The notes under the pieces: generated by a model
What the model was told of the DNA's origin: nothing
Databases searched by the model: none
Seen by the model: the letters and a program-made list of their open reading frames with translations, nothing else
Made by a program: the position numbers and the translations under genes
Shown: in pieces, positions 8,183 through 17,269 of the stretch
How positions within the stretch are numbered: the first letter of the stretch is position 1
Layout of the letters: each line of letters begins with the position of its first letter
Assembly (NCBI GenBank): GCA_965372405.1
Contig: CBDVCE010000011.1
Span: forward strand, 24,157-88,156
Origin: Sunxiuqinia sp965372405
GTDB taxonomy: Bacteria > Bacteroidota > Bacteroidia > Bacteroidales > Prolixibacteraceae
Reading direction: 5' to 3'
DNA length: 64,000 nucleotides

Positions 8183-8749
8183 TTAGGAACGTTTATTGAA
8201 CTGGTTCATTGTTCTTGAAGTCCCAATGGTTGCAAATCCTTTAATGATCTCAATACAAGTATCCATTTTAAGCGGTAAATCAAGAGTCTGATCTTTAGTC
8301 CATTCATCCAGTACATAATCAACTTGTTGACCTCTTCTAAAATCATCACCAATACCAAAACGCAATCTGGCATAATCATTTCGTCCAAAAGCCTCCTGAA
8401 TATTCTTCAGACCATTGTGCCCGGCATCGCCACCTTTTGCCCTCAACCTTAACGTTCCAAATGGAAGAGCAAGGTCGTCGGTTAAAACCAGAAGATTTTC
8501 ATAAGGGATTTTTTCTTTTTGAAGCCAATAATTGACCGCCCTTCCACTCAAATTCATGAAAGTAGTAGGTTTTAGCAATATCAACGTCCTTCCTTTAAAC
8601 TTGAACTCAGAAACAAAGCCGTGACGTTTATCGCTAAAAGCAATATTGGACGCATCTGCAAGAGCGTCCAATATTTTAAACCCGATGTTATGCCGGGTGT
8701 TCTCGTATTCTTTACCCGGATTTCCTAATCCAGTTATCAGATATTTCAA
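8183..8749 (-). CDS. pth: Peptidyl-tRNA hydrolase
   Basis: 188 aa cytoplasmic enzyme that recycles peptidyl-tRNA by cleaving the ester between peptide and tRNA. Key residues are visible: N10 (GLGNPGKEYENTRHN), catalytic H20, N66 (PTTFMNLSG), D91 (LTDDLALPFG) and N112 (GGDAGHNGL). Length is normal for the family. It sits 12 nt after rplY and 3 nt before the S4 gene, the usual rplY-pth pairing of bacteria. Confidence 0.97.
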   Translation of the reverse strand: MKYLITGLGNPGKEYENTRHNIGFKILDALADASNIAFSDKRHGFVSEFKFKGRTLILLKPTTFMNLSGRAVNYWLQKEKIPYENLLVLTDDLALPFGTLRLRAKGGDAGHNGLKNIQEAFGRNDYARLRFGIGDDFRRGQQVDYVLDEWTKDQTLDLPLKMDTCIEIIKGFATIGTSRTMNQFNKRS

Positions 8750-8761
8750 AATAAATAATTT

Positions 8762-9400
8762 TTATTCTTCAGTTGATGCTTCAGTTCCTTCTGATGCTTC
8801 AGTTCCTTCAGTTCCTTCAGTACCTTCTGCTCCTTCTTCACCTGCAGCAGCACGAGCAGCCCTTGTAATTACAACAGATACAACTGGTACCGATTTAGTA
8901 TTCAGAAATTCCAATTTGTCAGATTCTAATTCACTAACTTTGAAACTTTGTCCTAGTTCAAGCTTCGTAATATCGATATCGATATTATCTGGTAAATCTT
9001 TAGCTAATGCTTTTACTCTTATACGACGTAGGTTTACTTTTAATTTACCTCCACTACGCATACCTTCAGCATATCCGTGAACACTAATTGGAACATCAAT
9101 CTTCACTGGCTTCTCTTCATCAATTTTCAAGAAGTCGATATGTAAAATCTGCTCTTTTACAGGATGAAACTGAATGTCTTGAATAATTGCTTTATAAGTA
9201 GTTCCTTCTATATCCAAATCAATTAAAAATACATTTGGAGTATAAATAACATTACGAAATGAACCTGCCTCAGCATAAAAATGAATAGGCGCTTCACCTC
9301 CATAAAGTACGCATGGCACTTTGTCTTCTGCACGAAGTTTTTTAGTTTCTTTTTTTCCTAATAATTCGCGAACAGATCCTTTAATAGCAAATGATTTCAT
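8762..9400 (-). CDS. rplY: 50S ribosomal protein L25/general stress protein Ctc
   Basis: 212 aa, the long TL5/CTC form: an N-terminal 5S rRNA-binding L25 domain (about 1-95; RELLGKKETKKLRAEDKVPC, VLYGG) and a C-terminal beta domain (about 100-182). The tail from about 190 is a low-complexity run of Gly-Thr-Glu and Glu-Ala-Ser units encoded by short DNA repeats. A TATATTTG element at 9520-9513 gives a leader of roughly 110 nt. First gene of the rplY-pth-S4-DUF4924 operon. Confidence 0.95.
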   Translation of the reverse strand: MKSFAIKGSVRELLGKKETKKLRAEDKVPCVLYGGEAPIHFYAEAGSFRNVIYTPNVFLIDLDIEGTTYKAIIQDIQFHPVKEQILHIDFLKIDEEKPVKIDVPISVHGYAEGMRSGGKLKVNLRRIRVKALAKDLPDNIDIDITKLELGQSFKVSELESDKLEFLNTKSVPVVSVVITRAARAAAGEEGAEGTEGTEGTEASEGTEASTEE

Positions 9401-9512
9401 TGTAGAAATTTTTAATTAATAATTATGGTACTCAGCCCTCCCTTCCGGTGTAATTATTTTTCACCTTATTGGGCAAACAGCATACATAACTGCCGTCATG
9501 TAAAAAGCGGTG

Positions 9513-9520
9513 CAAATATA
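9513..9520 (-). promoter_or_regulatory. -7 element of the rplY operon promoter
   Basis: Minus-strand TATATTTG matches TAnnTTTG. The -33 region is weak (TTGC about 23 bp upstream). The resulting 5' leader of about 105 nt is long enough for autogenous control, but I see no clear structure. Confidence 0.4.
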
Positions 9521-9600
9521 TAAATTTTTTATCTAAAATCCTGCAAGTCTTTTTTTGATATCCTGCAAAAATCCAGATGATGCATTCAACTATCAGTCAA

Positions 9601-10542
9601 CTAAATATTAAAAAACAGTGAACTAATAGACTCGTTATTATGAACTCGCTTAATTGCTTCTCCAAATGCTTCGGCAAGTGAGATGTATTTAATTTTATTA
9701 GATTCCTTTTTAGGCGGAATTGAATTGGTAAAATAAACTTCCTGCAAAGCTGACTCTTCAATTCGTTCGTAAGCAGGACCAGAAAGCAAACCGTGTGCTG
9801 CAAATGCACGAACAGAATTTGCACCTTCTTTAATCATAAGGCCTGCTGCTTTTGTAATTGTTCCAGCAGTATCAATAAGGTCGTCAACAATAATCACATC
9901 CTTATCGCGTACATCGCCGATCAATGTCATATTATTAACCACATTTGCTTTCGCTCGTGACTTATGGCAAATTACCATTTCCACTCCCAGCATCTTTGCA
10001 TAAGTGTTTGCACGCTTAGATCCACCTACATCAGGAGATGCGATAACAATATCACGAAGTCCCATTTTTTGGATAAACGGAATAAATAACGCTGATGCAA
10101 AAAGGTGATCAACAGGTACGTTGAAGAAACCCTGAATTTGATCCGCATGTAAATCCATGGTAATTACTCGATCTACCCCTGATGCTGAAAGTAAATCAGC
10201 CATTAATTTTGCACCAATTGAAACACGAGGTTTATCTTTTCTATCCTGACGAGCATATCCAAAATAAGGAATACAAGCAATAATCTTATATGCTGATGCA
10301 CGTTTAGCAGCATCAATCATCAACAAAAGTTCCAGCAAGTGATCAGCTGGAGGGAAAGTTGATTGTACGATGAATACATGCGATCCACGAATGGTTTCTT
10401 CGTAGCAAGGCTCAAACTCTCCATCTGCAAATACGGGGCAGGAAGATTTTCCAAGTTCGACACCAATGCTTTTACAAATTTCGGGTGTTAAATACTTCGT
10501 TGCTGTTCCTGTGAAAATCTTTAAAGGACCCTTTTCTGCCAT
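9601..10542 (-). CDS. prs: Ribose-phosphate pyrophosphokinase
   Basis: 313 aa cytoplasmic enzyme making PRPP from ribose-5-phosphate and ATP for purine, pyrimidine, histidine, tryptophan and NAD synthesis. Seen: FADGEFEPCYEETIRGSHVF, the catalytic flexible-loop region PYFGYARQDRKDKPR, MDLHADQIQGFF, and the PRPP-binding loop VIVDDLIDTAGT. Full length. About 200 bp separate it from rplY, and it has its own promoter element (TACCTTTG, 10588-10581). Confidence 0.97.
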   Translation of the reverse strand: MAEKGPLKIFTGTATKYLTPEICKSIGVELGKSSCPVFADGEFEPCYEETIRGSHVFIVQSTFPPADHLLELLLMIDAAKRASAYKIIACIPYFGYARQDRKDKPRVSIGAKLMADLLSASGVDRVITMDLHADQIQGFFNVPVDHLFASALFIPFIQKMGLRDIVIASPDVGGSKRANTYAKMLGVEMVICHKSRAKANVVNNMTLIGDVRDKDVIIVDDLIDTAGTITKAAGLMIKEGANSVRAFAAHGLLSGPAYERIEESALQEVYFTNSIPPKKESNKIKYISLAEAFGEAIKRVHNNESISSLFFNI

Positions 10543-10580
10543 CTTGTTGAATTTAAATTTTATCCGCTTGAATTTGCGCG

Positions 10581-10588
10581 CAAAGGTA
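10581..10588 (-). promoter_or_regulatory. -7 element upstream of prs
   Basis: Minus-strand TACCTTTG fits TAnnTTTG and lies 38 bp before the prs start codon. No good TTTG -33 element is visible. Confidence 0.4.
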
Positions 10589-10791
10589 AAAATTTCTTTA
10601 ATATATTCTTAAAAAATATCATCCAAATTATCTATTTTCAAAAAAACAATTAAGCATTATATTCAAGATAAAAAAAAGCATTGATATGAGATTAAAGAAT
10701 GCCGCGGATTACAGCCCGAGTTAACGTGAAATCTCCTAATAATGATCTCGGCTTATTTGGAAAACTTCTAGCTTCTCGATAATTCGAACTT

Positions 10792-11379
10792 TTACAAACT
10801 CTGTTCAATAAAGTCAAGAATTGCTTCTTTCCCGCTCCCATTCAGGGAAGAGCTTGCCATGTAAGGTGGCACTTCATCCCAATGCTTTAAAAGTTCTTTT
10901 TTGTAAGCAGCAATGTTATGTTCCAGCTTATTCTTACCAATTTTATCTGTCTTTGTAAAAACAAGAGCAAAAGGAATTTGTTTCTCTCCAAGCCAATTGA
11001 TAAACTCGATATCAATTTTCTGAGCTTCAAGACGACAATCAATCAAAACAAAGAGGCAATAAAGATTTTTACGGTTTACAATGTATTGCACAATATATTC
11101 CTGAAACTTATTTTTTGCCCCTTTAGAAGCTTTAGCAAATCCATAACCCGGAAGATCAACCAAATACCAAGAATCATCAATAATAAAATGATTAATCAAT
11201 TGTGTTTTCCCAGGTCTGGTAGATGTTTTTGCCAGCTTCTTATTATTGGTGATCATGTTAATCAGAGAAGATTTACCCACATTGGAACGACCAATGAATG
11301 CATATTCGGGTTTATCTGGTGCCGGACACTTATTCAGATCCGTATTACTTATTACAAAGCGGGCATTTCTAATTTTCAT
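10792..11379 (-). CDS. engB: Ribosome biogenesis GTPase YsxC/EngB
   Basis: 195 aa TRAFAC-class GTPase needed for 50S subunit assembly. G1 is GRSNVGKSS (30-38), G2 around KTSTRPGKTQ, G3 DLPGYGFAKA, G4 TKTDK and G5 SSSL. Length and motif order are normal. It starts 7 nt after the manA stop, so the two are probably cotranscribed with manA upstream. Confidence 0.95.
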   Translation of the reverse strand: MKIRNARFVISNTDLNKCPAPDKPEYAFIGRSNVGKSSLINMITNNKKLAKTSTRPGKTQLINHFIIDDSWYLVDLPGYGFAKASKGAKNKFQEYIVQYIVNRKNLYCLFVLIDCRLEAQKIDIEFINWLGEKQIPFALVFTKTDKIGKNKLEHNIAAYKKELLKHWDEVPPYMASSSLNGSGKEAILDFIEQSL

Positions 11380-11386
11380 GATCTAC

Positions 11387-12367
11387 TTATAAATGTACTT
11401 CTAACAATTTCGCCTTTGAACCTGATGGTTTTAAAAAGAATTGAACCAATGAAGAAGGCATTAAAATACTCTCCCCTTTTTTTAGTTTCTCAGTTCCATC
11501 TAAATATTCAATCTCAACTTCTCCATCCAAACAAATGTAGATCACAAATGAATCTAACTTAAAGAAGTCTCGTTCAATCTTTGTATCAAGCTCAAGCAGG
11601 TTGGTTGTAAAATACGGGCACTTAACAATCTCGCTACTTTCATTCAATTTACTTGAATACTCGGACTTATATTTTTTTTGAAACTCAAAATCGATTGCAT
11701 CAAGAGCCAACTCGGTATGCAACTCTCTGGCGTTCCCATCATTGTCACGACGATCGTAATCGTAAATGCGGTAAGTTACGTCAGATGTTTGCTGAATTTC
11801 TGCTAATAGAATTCCTTTACCAATGGCATGCACACGGCCTGCAGGCATAAAATAAACATCGCCTTCATCCACTTCCTCAAAATTCAGAATATCAGTGAGC
11901 TCATTACTTTCCAGCTTTTTCAAATATTTTTCCTGATCCACTTCCTGATTGAATCCACTGTTCAGTTTTGACCCTTTATCAGCTTGCAGCACATACCACA
12001 TTTCAGTTTTCCCAAATGCTTGATGGCGTTTTTTCGACATCTCATCATCCGGATGAACCTGAATTGACAGATGATCGTTGGCATCAATGAATTTAATCAG
12101 TAGTGGAAATTCCACGCCAAATTTTCCATACACTTCATCACCAACCAAATCTCCCATGTAAATTTCAATTAGCTCTTCAAGTGTATTTCCTGCAAGAAAA
12201 CCATTTTCTACAACTGACACATGACCTTGAACTCCTGAGATTTCCCAGCTCTCCCCACAATTAGGTAAGCTCCCAAAGTCTTTATTCAGTACAGTTTTTA
12301 TTTTTTGTCCACCCCATATTTTATCTAAATATTGGGCTTTGAATTTTAAAGGATATAAATTCTTCAT
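11387..12367 (-). CDS. manA: Mannose-6-phosphate isomerase, class I
   Basis: 326 aa cupin-fold zinc enzyme interconverting mannose-6-P and fructose-6-P, feeding GDP-mannose and glycan synthesis. The start YPLKFKAQYLDKIWGGQKI is typical of the short class I form. Zinc ligands fall in IQVHPDDE, KTEMWYVL and PAGRVHAIG. Between an upstream Dabb-family gene (33 nt away) and engB. Confidence 0.92.
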   Translation of the reverse strand: MKNLYPLKFKAQYLDKIWGGQKIKTVLNKDFGSLPNCGESWEISGVQGHVSVVENGFLAGNTLEELIEIYMGDLVGDEVYGKFGVEFPLLIKFIDANDHLSIQVHPDDEMSKKRHQAFGKTEMWYVLQADKGSKLNSGFNQEVDQEKYLKKLESNELTDILNFEEVDEGDVYFMPAGRVHAIGKGILLAEIQQTSDVTYRIYDYDRRDNDGNARELHTELALDAIDFEFQKKYKSEYSSKLNESSEIVKCPYFTTNLLELDTKIERDFFKLDSFVIYICLDGEVEIEYLDGTEKLKKGESILMPSSLVQFFLKPSGSKAKLLEVHL

Positions 12368-12399
12368 TCTATATTATTTGTAATGTAATTTTTAAGTTA

Positions 12400-12699
12400 C
12401 TAAAAGTCAAAATCTACCGCAGCTCTTGTCTCCACAACCTTACCTACAAGATCAACAACTTTCAAATGCTCAGGATGAACGCGATAAACATCGAGATCTG
12501 CTACACTTTCGAAATGAGAGATCAGACAAATATCATGCGATTTTGCTTCAGTTTCGTAGTTTAAACCTACTTCAATGTATTTAAGTTGTTCAATTTTATC
12601 CTTTAAACCTTCAAGAGCAGCTTTCACTTCAGCTAAAACTATTTTCTTTTCTTCTAACGGATAATCTTTCAATTTAAAAAGGACAACATGATTGATCAT
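12400..12699 (-). CDS. Dabb (stress-responsive alpha/beta barrel) family protein
   Basis: 99 aa, one ferredoxin-like Dabb domain: MINHVVLFKLKD, then a helix, DICLISHFESVADLDVY and HPEHLKVV. Bacterial members form small dimeric barrels of unclear function; some are oxygenase- or cyclase-like. No catalytic residue can be assigned here. Probably the first gene of a Dabb-manA-engB unit. Confidence 0.88.
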   Translation of the reverse strand: MINHVVLFKLKDYPLEEKKIVLAEVKAALEGLKDKIEQLKYIEVGLNYETEAKSHDICLISHFESVADLDVYRVHPEHLKVVDLVGKVVETRAAVDFDF

Positions 12700-12803
12700 G
12701 ATTTGTAATATTTAGAGTTAATTTTTCTTGCTGCGAAGTTAATACTTTCCTTGCTCTGTTCCACAAATGATTCTTAGATTAACGTTATTCCGGCTGTGTT
12801 CCT

Positions 12804-12811
12804 TATATTTG
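12804..12811 (+). promoter_or_regulatory. -7 element upstream of udk
   Basis: TATATTTG fits TAnnTTTG and lies 16 bp before the udk start codon, giving a very short leader. The -33 element is not clear. Confidence 0.4.
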
Positions 12812-12827
12812 ATAAAAATTATTCAAG

Positions 12828-13448
12828 ATGATCATTATAGGTATAGCTGGCGGAACAGGTGCAGGAAAAACAACTGTGGTTAATAAAATTATAGATCAGT
12901 TGCCTCCGGGTGAAGTGGCCGTTATTTCACAAGACTCATACTATAAAGACAACAGTCACATTTCGATTGATGAACGTAAAAAAATCAATTACGACCATCC
13001 TGAATCGATTGAATTTGGTTTACTCGCGAGACATTTGGCGCAGCTGAGAAACGAACAAATTATTGAAGAGCCCCAATATTCGTATGTCTCTTGCACTCGG
13101 TTAAAGAAAACAAAAACCGTTAAACCAACCTCCATTGTCCTTGTTGAAGGAATCCTCGTTTTATCAAATGCTTCACTTCGAAAAATGATGGATATAAAAG
13201 TTTTTGTTGATTGTGATTCAGACTTGCGACTTTCACGTGTTATTAAGCGTGATATTATTGAACGGGATCGTGACATACAGGAAGTTTTAAGCCGCTATGA
13301 AGAAACAGTTCGCCCGAGCCACATCCAGTTTATTGAGCCAACAAAAAGCTTTGCAGACATAATTATACCACAAGGTGGAGACAACAAAGTAGCTATTCAG
13401 ATTCTTTCTCAATTTATAAAACAACACCTCACAAACCATGCTGTATAA
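12828..13448 (+). CDS. udk: Uridine kinase
   Basis: 206 aa pyrimidine salvage kinase (uridine/cytidine to UMP/CMP). The P-loop GIAGGTGAGKTT lies at residues 4-15; SQDSYYKD, NYDHPESIEF and RVIKRDIIERDR are family motifs. Full length. The stop overlaps the start of the next gene by 11 nt, so the two are translationally linked. Confidence 0.95.
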   Translation: MIIIGIAGGTGAGKTTVVNKIIDQLPPGEVAVISQDSYYKDNSHISIDERKKINYDHPESIEFGLLARHLAQLRNEQIIEEPQYSYVSCTRLKKTKTVKPTSIVLVEGILVLSNASLRKMMDIKVFVDCDSDLRLSRVIKRDIIERDRDIQEVLSRYEETVRPSHIQFIEPTKSFADIIIPQGGDNKVAIQILSQFIKQHLTNHAV

Positions 13449-14160
13449 CCTGAACATTGAAGACGTTCTTTTTCTTGATATTGAAACCGTTCCGCAACAT
13501 CCATCTTTAAGTGAAAATACTGAAGAATTTCAGAAACTCTGGGATAAAAAATCGACTTACTTTCGAACTGAAGAACAGGAAGCAGCTGATGTTTATGAAC
13601 GTGCTGGTATTTATGCCGAGTTTGGAAAAGTCATTTGCATCTCGGCTGGCTTTGTAACTCAGAAAATGGGTGAACGCTTTTTCAGGGTGAAGTCGTTTTA
13701 TGATGACAATGAAAAAAAGCTGCTCTCTTCTTTTAATGACATGCTGAACAAGTTCACTGCAAGTCCGGGCAAATGCCTATGTGCCCATAACGGTCAGGAA
13801 TTTGATTACCCCTATATTGCGCGTCGCACTTTAATTAACGGATTACGCCTACCTAAGATTTTGGATATTGCGGGCATGAAACCCTGGGATGTAAAAGATA
13901 AACTGATGGACAGCCTTCAGCTTTGGAAGTTTGGTGATTATAAAAATTACACATCACTCAGTTTACTTTGTGCTGCTTTTAATATCCCTACTCCAAAAGA
14001 TGACATTGATGGTAGCCAGGTAGCCAGCGTTTACTATGAGGAAAATGATATTGATCGCATTATTCGTTATTGTGAAAAAGATACCCTTGCCGTTGCGAAT
14101 CTCCTTCTTCGGTACAAAGGAGAAGCAATTATACCCATGGAAAATATTGAAGTCGTATAA
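13438..14160 (+). CDS. Predicted 3'-5' exonuclease, PolB-like DEDD family
   Basis: 240 aa. A ribonuclease-H-fold exonuclease of the DnaQ superfamily, PolB-like: ExoI FLDIETVPQHP (D14, E16), ExoII HNGQEFDYPY, and ExoIII YCEKDTLAVANLLLRY. The DEDD metal ligands are all present, so it should be active on single-stranded DNA or RNA ends. Often annotated as a ribonuclease H-like protein in Bacteroidota. Overlaps udk by 11 nt. The true substrate is unknown. Confidence 0.88.
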   Translation: MLYNLNIEDVLFLDIETVPQHPSLSENTEEFQKLWDKKSTYFRTEEQEAADVYERAGIYAEFGKVICISAGFVTQKMGERFFRVKSFYDDNEKKLLSSFNDMLNKFTASPGKCLCAHNGQEFDYPYIARRTLINGLRLPKILDIAGMKPWDVKDKLMDSLQLWKFGDYKNYTSLSLLCAAFNIPTPKDDIDGSQVASVYYEENDIDRIIRYCEKDTLAVANLLLRYKGEAIIPMENIEVV

Positions 14161-14203
14161 TATTGACAACAAAACACCAAACTATTAACCTAATCAAATT
14201 AAT

Positions 14204-15121
14204 ATGCTAGACCTTGGATTTGTTAGTGCAATACTTGCAGATAAATCATTTGAAGAAGTAATTGACTTCGCCGCAAACAACGAGTTTAAATGTGTTGAAA
14301 TTATGTGCTGGCCAAAGGGGAAAGCAGAACGCAGATATGCAGGAATAACACACATTGACATTGATGCACTTGATGATGATGCGGTAATCCGAATTAAAAA
14401 ACTTTTGAAAGAAAAGGGTATTTATATCTCCGGCTTAGGTTATTATCCCAACCCGCTTGATGCAGACGAAACAAAAGCTACTATCTACATTGATCACATT
14501 AAAAAAATGATTGCTGCTGCCTCCAAACTGGGCATCCCAGTTGTTAATACTTTTGTTGGTCGTGACCATAATAAAAGTGTGGATGAAAACTTACAGGTTT
14601 TCAAAGAAAGATGGCCTTCAATAGTTCAGGTTGCTGAAGAATACAACATCAAAATTGGCATAGAAAACTGCCCCATGCTTTTTACAAATGATGAATGGCC
14701 TGGCGGGAAAAACCTGGCTATATCTCCTGCAATATGGGATAAAATGTTTGAGATCATTCCAAGTGCGAACTTCGGACTGAATTACGATCCTTCCCATCCA
14801 AAATGGATGCAAATGGATGAGGTACAACCTTTATTTGATTACAAAGATCGAATTCATCATATTCATCTAAAAGATGTGAAAATTTATAGAGACAAGCTTA
14901 ACAAAGTTGGCATATTGGCTCATCCTCTTGAGTATCATTCTCCAAAAATTCCGGGTTATGGAGACGTACGATGGGGTGAATTCTTTTCAGCTTTAACAAC
15001 AACTGGCTACCGAGGATCTGTATGTATTGAAGTAGAAGATAAAGCATTTGAAGGTTCTCCTGAGGATATAATAACAGCAATTCTCACAAGTCGGAATTAT
15101 TTAAAACAATTTATTGGGTAA
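14204..15121 (+). CDS. Sugar phosphate isomerase/epimerase family protein (TIM barrel)
   Basis: 305 aa, no signal peptide. AP-endonuclease-2/xylose-isomerase-like TIM barrel: FVSAILADKSFEEVIDFAA, IGIENCPM (metal-binding Glu), YDPSHPKW, HIHLKDVK and CIEVEDKA. Ligands of this fold (E, D, H, E) are visible at these strands. Such proteins isomerise or epimerise sugars, inositols or related substrates; the substrate cannot be told. It stands alone downstream of the exonuclease gene. Confidence 0.88.
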   Translation: MLDLGFVSAILADKSFEEVIDFAANNEFKCVEIMCWPKGKAERRYAGITHIDIDALDDDAVIRIKKLLKEKGIYISGLGYYPNPLDADETKATIYIDHIKKMIAAASKLGIPVVNTFVGRDHNKSVDENLQVFKERWPSIVQVAEEYNIKIGIENCPMLFTNDEWPGGKNLAISPAIWDKMFEIIPSANFGLNYDPSHPKWMQMDEVQPLFDYKDRIHHIHLKDVKIYRDKLNKVGILAHPLEYHSPKIPGYGDVRWGEFFSALTTTGYRGSVCIEVEDKAFEGSPEDIITAILTSRNYLKQFIG

Positions 15122-15156
15122 TAATTATTGATTCTGAAAAACAACATACTTTAAAA

Positions 15157-15600
15157 ATGAACTTTGAATTTAAACACTTTTCAGAGCTTACTCTTGATGA
15201 GCTTTATGATATCCTCCAATTACGAGCTGAAATTTTTGTAGTTGAGCAAGATTGTGTTTATAATGATCTGGACAGTTTAGATAAAGATGGTGTTCACCAA
15301 TTTATAAAAAGAGATGGCAAGATTGTGGCTTATTCTCGTATTTTGAAATCAGGCACAAGGTTTCCCTACTGCTCTATTGGAAGGGTTATTGTAAAAGAGT
15401 CTGAACGTGGAACGGGTCTTGGAATTCAAATGATGGAAGAATCCAAAACTTTTATTTTAACCAAATGGGGAGCTGAAAAAATTAAAATCAGTGCTCAAAA
15501 ATACCTTCGTAAGTTTTACGAAGATTTAGGCTTTGTAATTGTTACTGATGAATATATGGAGGATAATATTCCACATTACGGAATGTTGTTTGAGAAGTAA
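15157..15600 (+). CDS. GNAT family N-acetyltransferase, ElaA-like
   Basis: 147 aa. ElaA-type GNAT domain: FSELTLDELYDILQLRAEIF, VVEQDCVYNDLDSLD, then IGRVIVKESERGTGLG as the acetyl-CoA loop (R/Q-x-x-G-x-G variant) and the conserved end YGMLFEK. Transfers an acetyl group to an unknown amine. Monocistronic, followed by a hairpin between it and the convergent DUF4412 gene. Confidence 0.88.
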   Translation: MNFEFKHFSELTLDELYDILQLRAEIFVVEQDCVYNDLDSLDKDGVHQFIKRDGKIVAYSRILKSGTRFPYCSIGRVIVKESERGTGLGIQMMEESKTFILTKWGAEKIKISAQKYLRKFYEDLGFVIVTDEYMEDNIPHYGMLFEK

Positions 15601-15606
15601 GAACAA

Positions 15607-15639
15607 AAAAAGCCATCCGTCAGATGACGAACAGCTTTT
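15607..15639. terminator. Possible bidirectional terminator
   Basis: AAAAAGC and GCTTTT flank an inner perfect stem CGTC-AGAT-GACG, between two convergent genes, with A- and T-runs on the two sides. The stem is interrupted by four-base internal loops, so this is only a candidate. Confidence 0.4.
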
Positions 15640-15663
15640 GCTTTATTAGGTAGTGGTTGATTG

Positions 15664-16626
15664 TTATTCCTGCATTTCTGGTATTTTAATTGACCCCAGA
15701 TTGGTAACCTGATAACCTGACAAACTAAATTTTTTATTTGCATTATCATCCAGCTCAGTAACTTTCATCACAGAGCGCTCTTTAGTTTCAGTATTTAAAG
15801 TCTTTGTCTCCATTATAAACCCCCAAGGCATTCCACGGGAATAAGCAGCTGATTTAAAAATGGCACTCATATAATCACGGGTTTTGAAGTCAGCATCTTT
15901 GCTAACCCAAAAATTCGATTCAACATGATCATCTGGATTATCATATTTGTATTCTACACATTTGTATCCGGATATGGTTTTTGTTCGACCGGTTTTTTTC
16001 AGGTAAGGATTCATATTGATATTCTTCACTTCCTCTTCATCCAAATCTTCATATGCCTCTTCCCAGTTTTGATCAAGATTCAAATCCATTCCTGTTACTA
16101 TTCCAGTTTTCTTACCCTTGTCATCAGAAAGGATAATCATGGCCTTATTTTTAAAATCCATAATAAATATCCCCTTCCCTTTCTCACCATAATCACCTGA
16201 TACAAATTCATAGGCAAAGTTCTTATTGCCAGGATTCATATAAGTAACAAAGTCGCCTTCATTGTCTAAATCACCATTGGATTTATACGACTCAATATGC
16301 ATCTGAATTTTTGTGTCAAACGAATAATTATCAGCAATTGGAACAGGTTCGCCTGACATACCAATGCCTTTCATAAACTTTTGCAAACGCTCCTGATCAC
16401 GATTTTCACCTGATTTGCTTTCAGCTTCTTCCTCACCTTCAAACGCCTTATCCAGCGTTTTATCAACTTCTTCATCTACCTTGTCATCAACCTTGTCTTC
16501 TACTTTCTTCTCAATTTTGTCTTTTATTTTCTTACTTAACTTATTTAAAAATCGTTGTCCAAAAGCAGGCTGAACAAAAACTATTGTAAGCATTAAAATT
16601 GTGGTAAAAAGAATACTCTTTTTCAT
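15664..16626 (-). CDS. Secreted DUF4412 domain protein with lysine/glutamate-rich linker
   Basis: 320 aa. A signal peptide ends at about residue 23 (PAFGQ). Residues about 27-85 are highly charged with repeated KxxDKV/DEEVDK units and probably form a helix. The DUF4412 domain follows (about 100-290), including FSFDTKIQMHI-like YSFDTKIQMHI, GYKCVEYKY and MPWGFIMETKT. The family is found mostly in Bacteroidota and Cytophagales and has no known function. Probably periplasmic or surface-exposed. Monocistronic. Confidence 0.85.
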   Translation of the reverse strand: MKKSILFTTILMLTIVFVQPAFGQRFLNKLSKKIKDKIEKKVEDKVDDKVDEEVDKTLDKAFEGEEEAESKSGENRDQERLQKFMKGIGMSGEPVPIADNYSFDTKIQMHIESYKSNGDLDNEGDFVTYMNPGNKNFAYEFVSGDYGEKGKGIFIMDFKNKAMIILSDDKGKKTGIVTGMDLNLDQNWEEAYEDLDEEEVKNINMNPYLKKTGRTKTISGYKCVEYKYDNPDDHVESNFWVSKDADFKTRDYMSAIFKSAAYSRGMPWGFIMETKTLNTETKERSVMKVTELDDNANKKFSLSGYQVTNLGSIKIPEMQE

Positions 16627-16810
16627 TACAAAATTATTTTGTTAATAAATTGAATATACAAGTTACAACAATCAGGTAACTGAAAGCAAGTGGAAAATGT
16701 GAATTCTTCTTATTTAGAATACACAACTAAAGATAATTGTAGGAAGAAAAGCAATAAGCACAAAATATGAAGGAAAAAAAAGGTGGCTTAAATAATAAAC
16801 AATGAACCAA

Positions 16811-17269
16811 TTAAAATTTCATTGCTCTATCGATATCTCGTTGTGCATCATTCTTTTTTAGGGTTTCGCGTTTATCGAAAGTACGCTTCCCTTTTCCAAG
16901 GCCAATTTCTAGTTTGCAAAAACCTTTATCAGTAATAAACATTTTGAGTGGAATAATTGACAATCCACTTTCTTTGATCTTCTTTTCAAGCTTAATTAAT
17001 TCCTTCTTATGCAACAAAAGCTTACGATCTCTGCGTGCTTCATGATTATTAATATTACCAAAATCGTATTCCGAAATGTTCATACTAACCACATACAGTT
17101 CGCTCCGATTAAACCGACAATAAGCATCAACAATACTGGCCTTTCCGCTACGGATCGATTTGATTTCAGTGCCCACTAACTGGATTCCTGCAACAAAACG
17201 ATCCATGATTTCATACTCGAAAAAAGCTTTCTTATTCCTGATATTGATATTTGTAGATTTATGCGCCAT
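16811..17269 (-). CDS. smpB: SsrA-binding protein
   Basis: 152 aa partner of tmRNA in trans-translation, delivering it to stalled ribosomes. Typical features: NIRNKKAFFEYEIMDRFVAG, GTEIKSIRSGKASI, DAYC, and the basic end KGKRTFDKRETLKKND, then DRAMKF. It overlaps the upstream Yip1-like gene by 11 nt. No tmRNA gene was seen nearby. Confidence 0.96.
   Translation of the reverse strand: MAHKSTNINIRNKKAFFEYEIMDRFVAGIQLVGTEIKSIRSGKASIVDAYCRFNRSELYVVSMNISEYDFGNINNHEARRDRKLLLHKKELIKLEKKIKESGLSIIPLKMFITDKGFCKLEIGLGKGKRTFDKRETLKKNDAQRDIDRAMKF

Noticed and set aside
8646..9080. 144-codon plus-strand frame across rplY
   Set aside because: Antisense to rplY and pth; its Ser/Pro-rich run is the complement of the Gly-Thr-Glu tail repeats.
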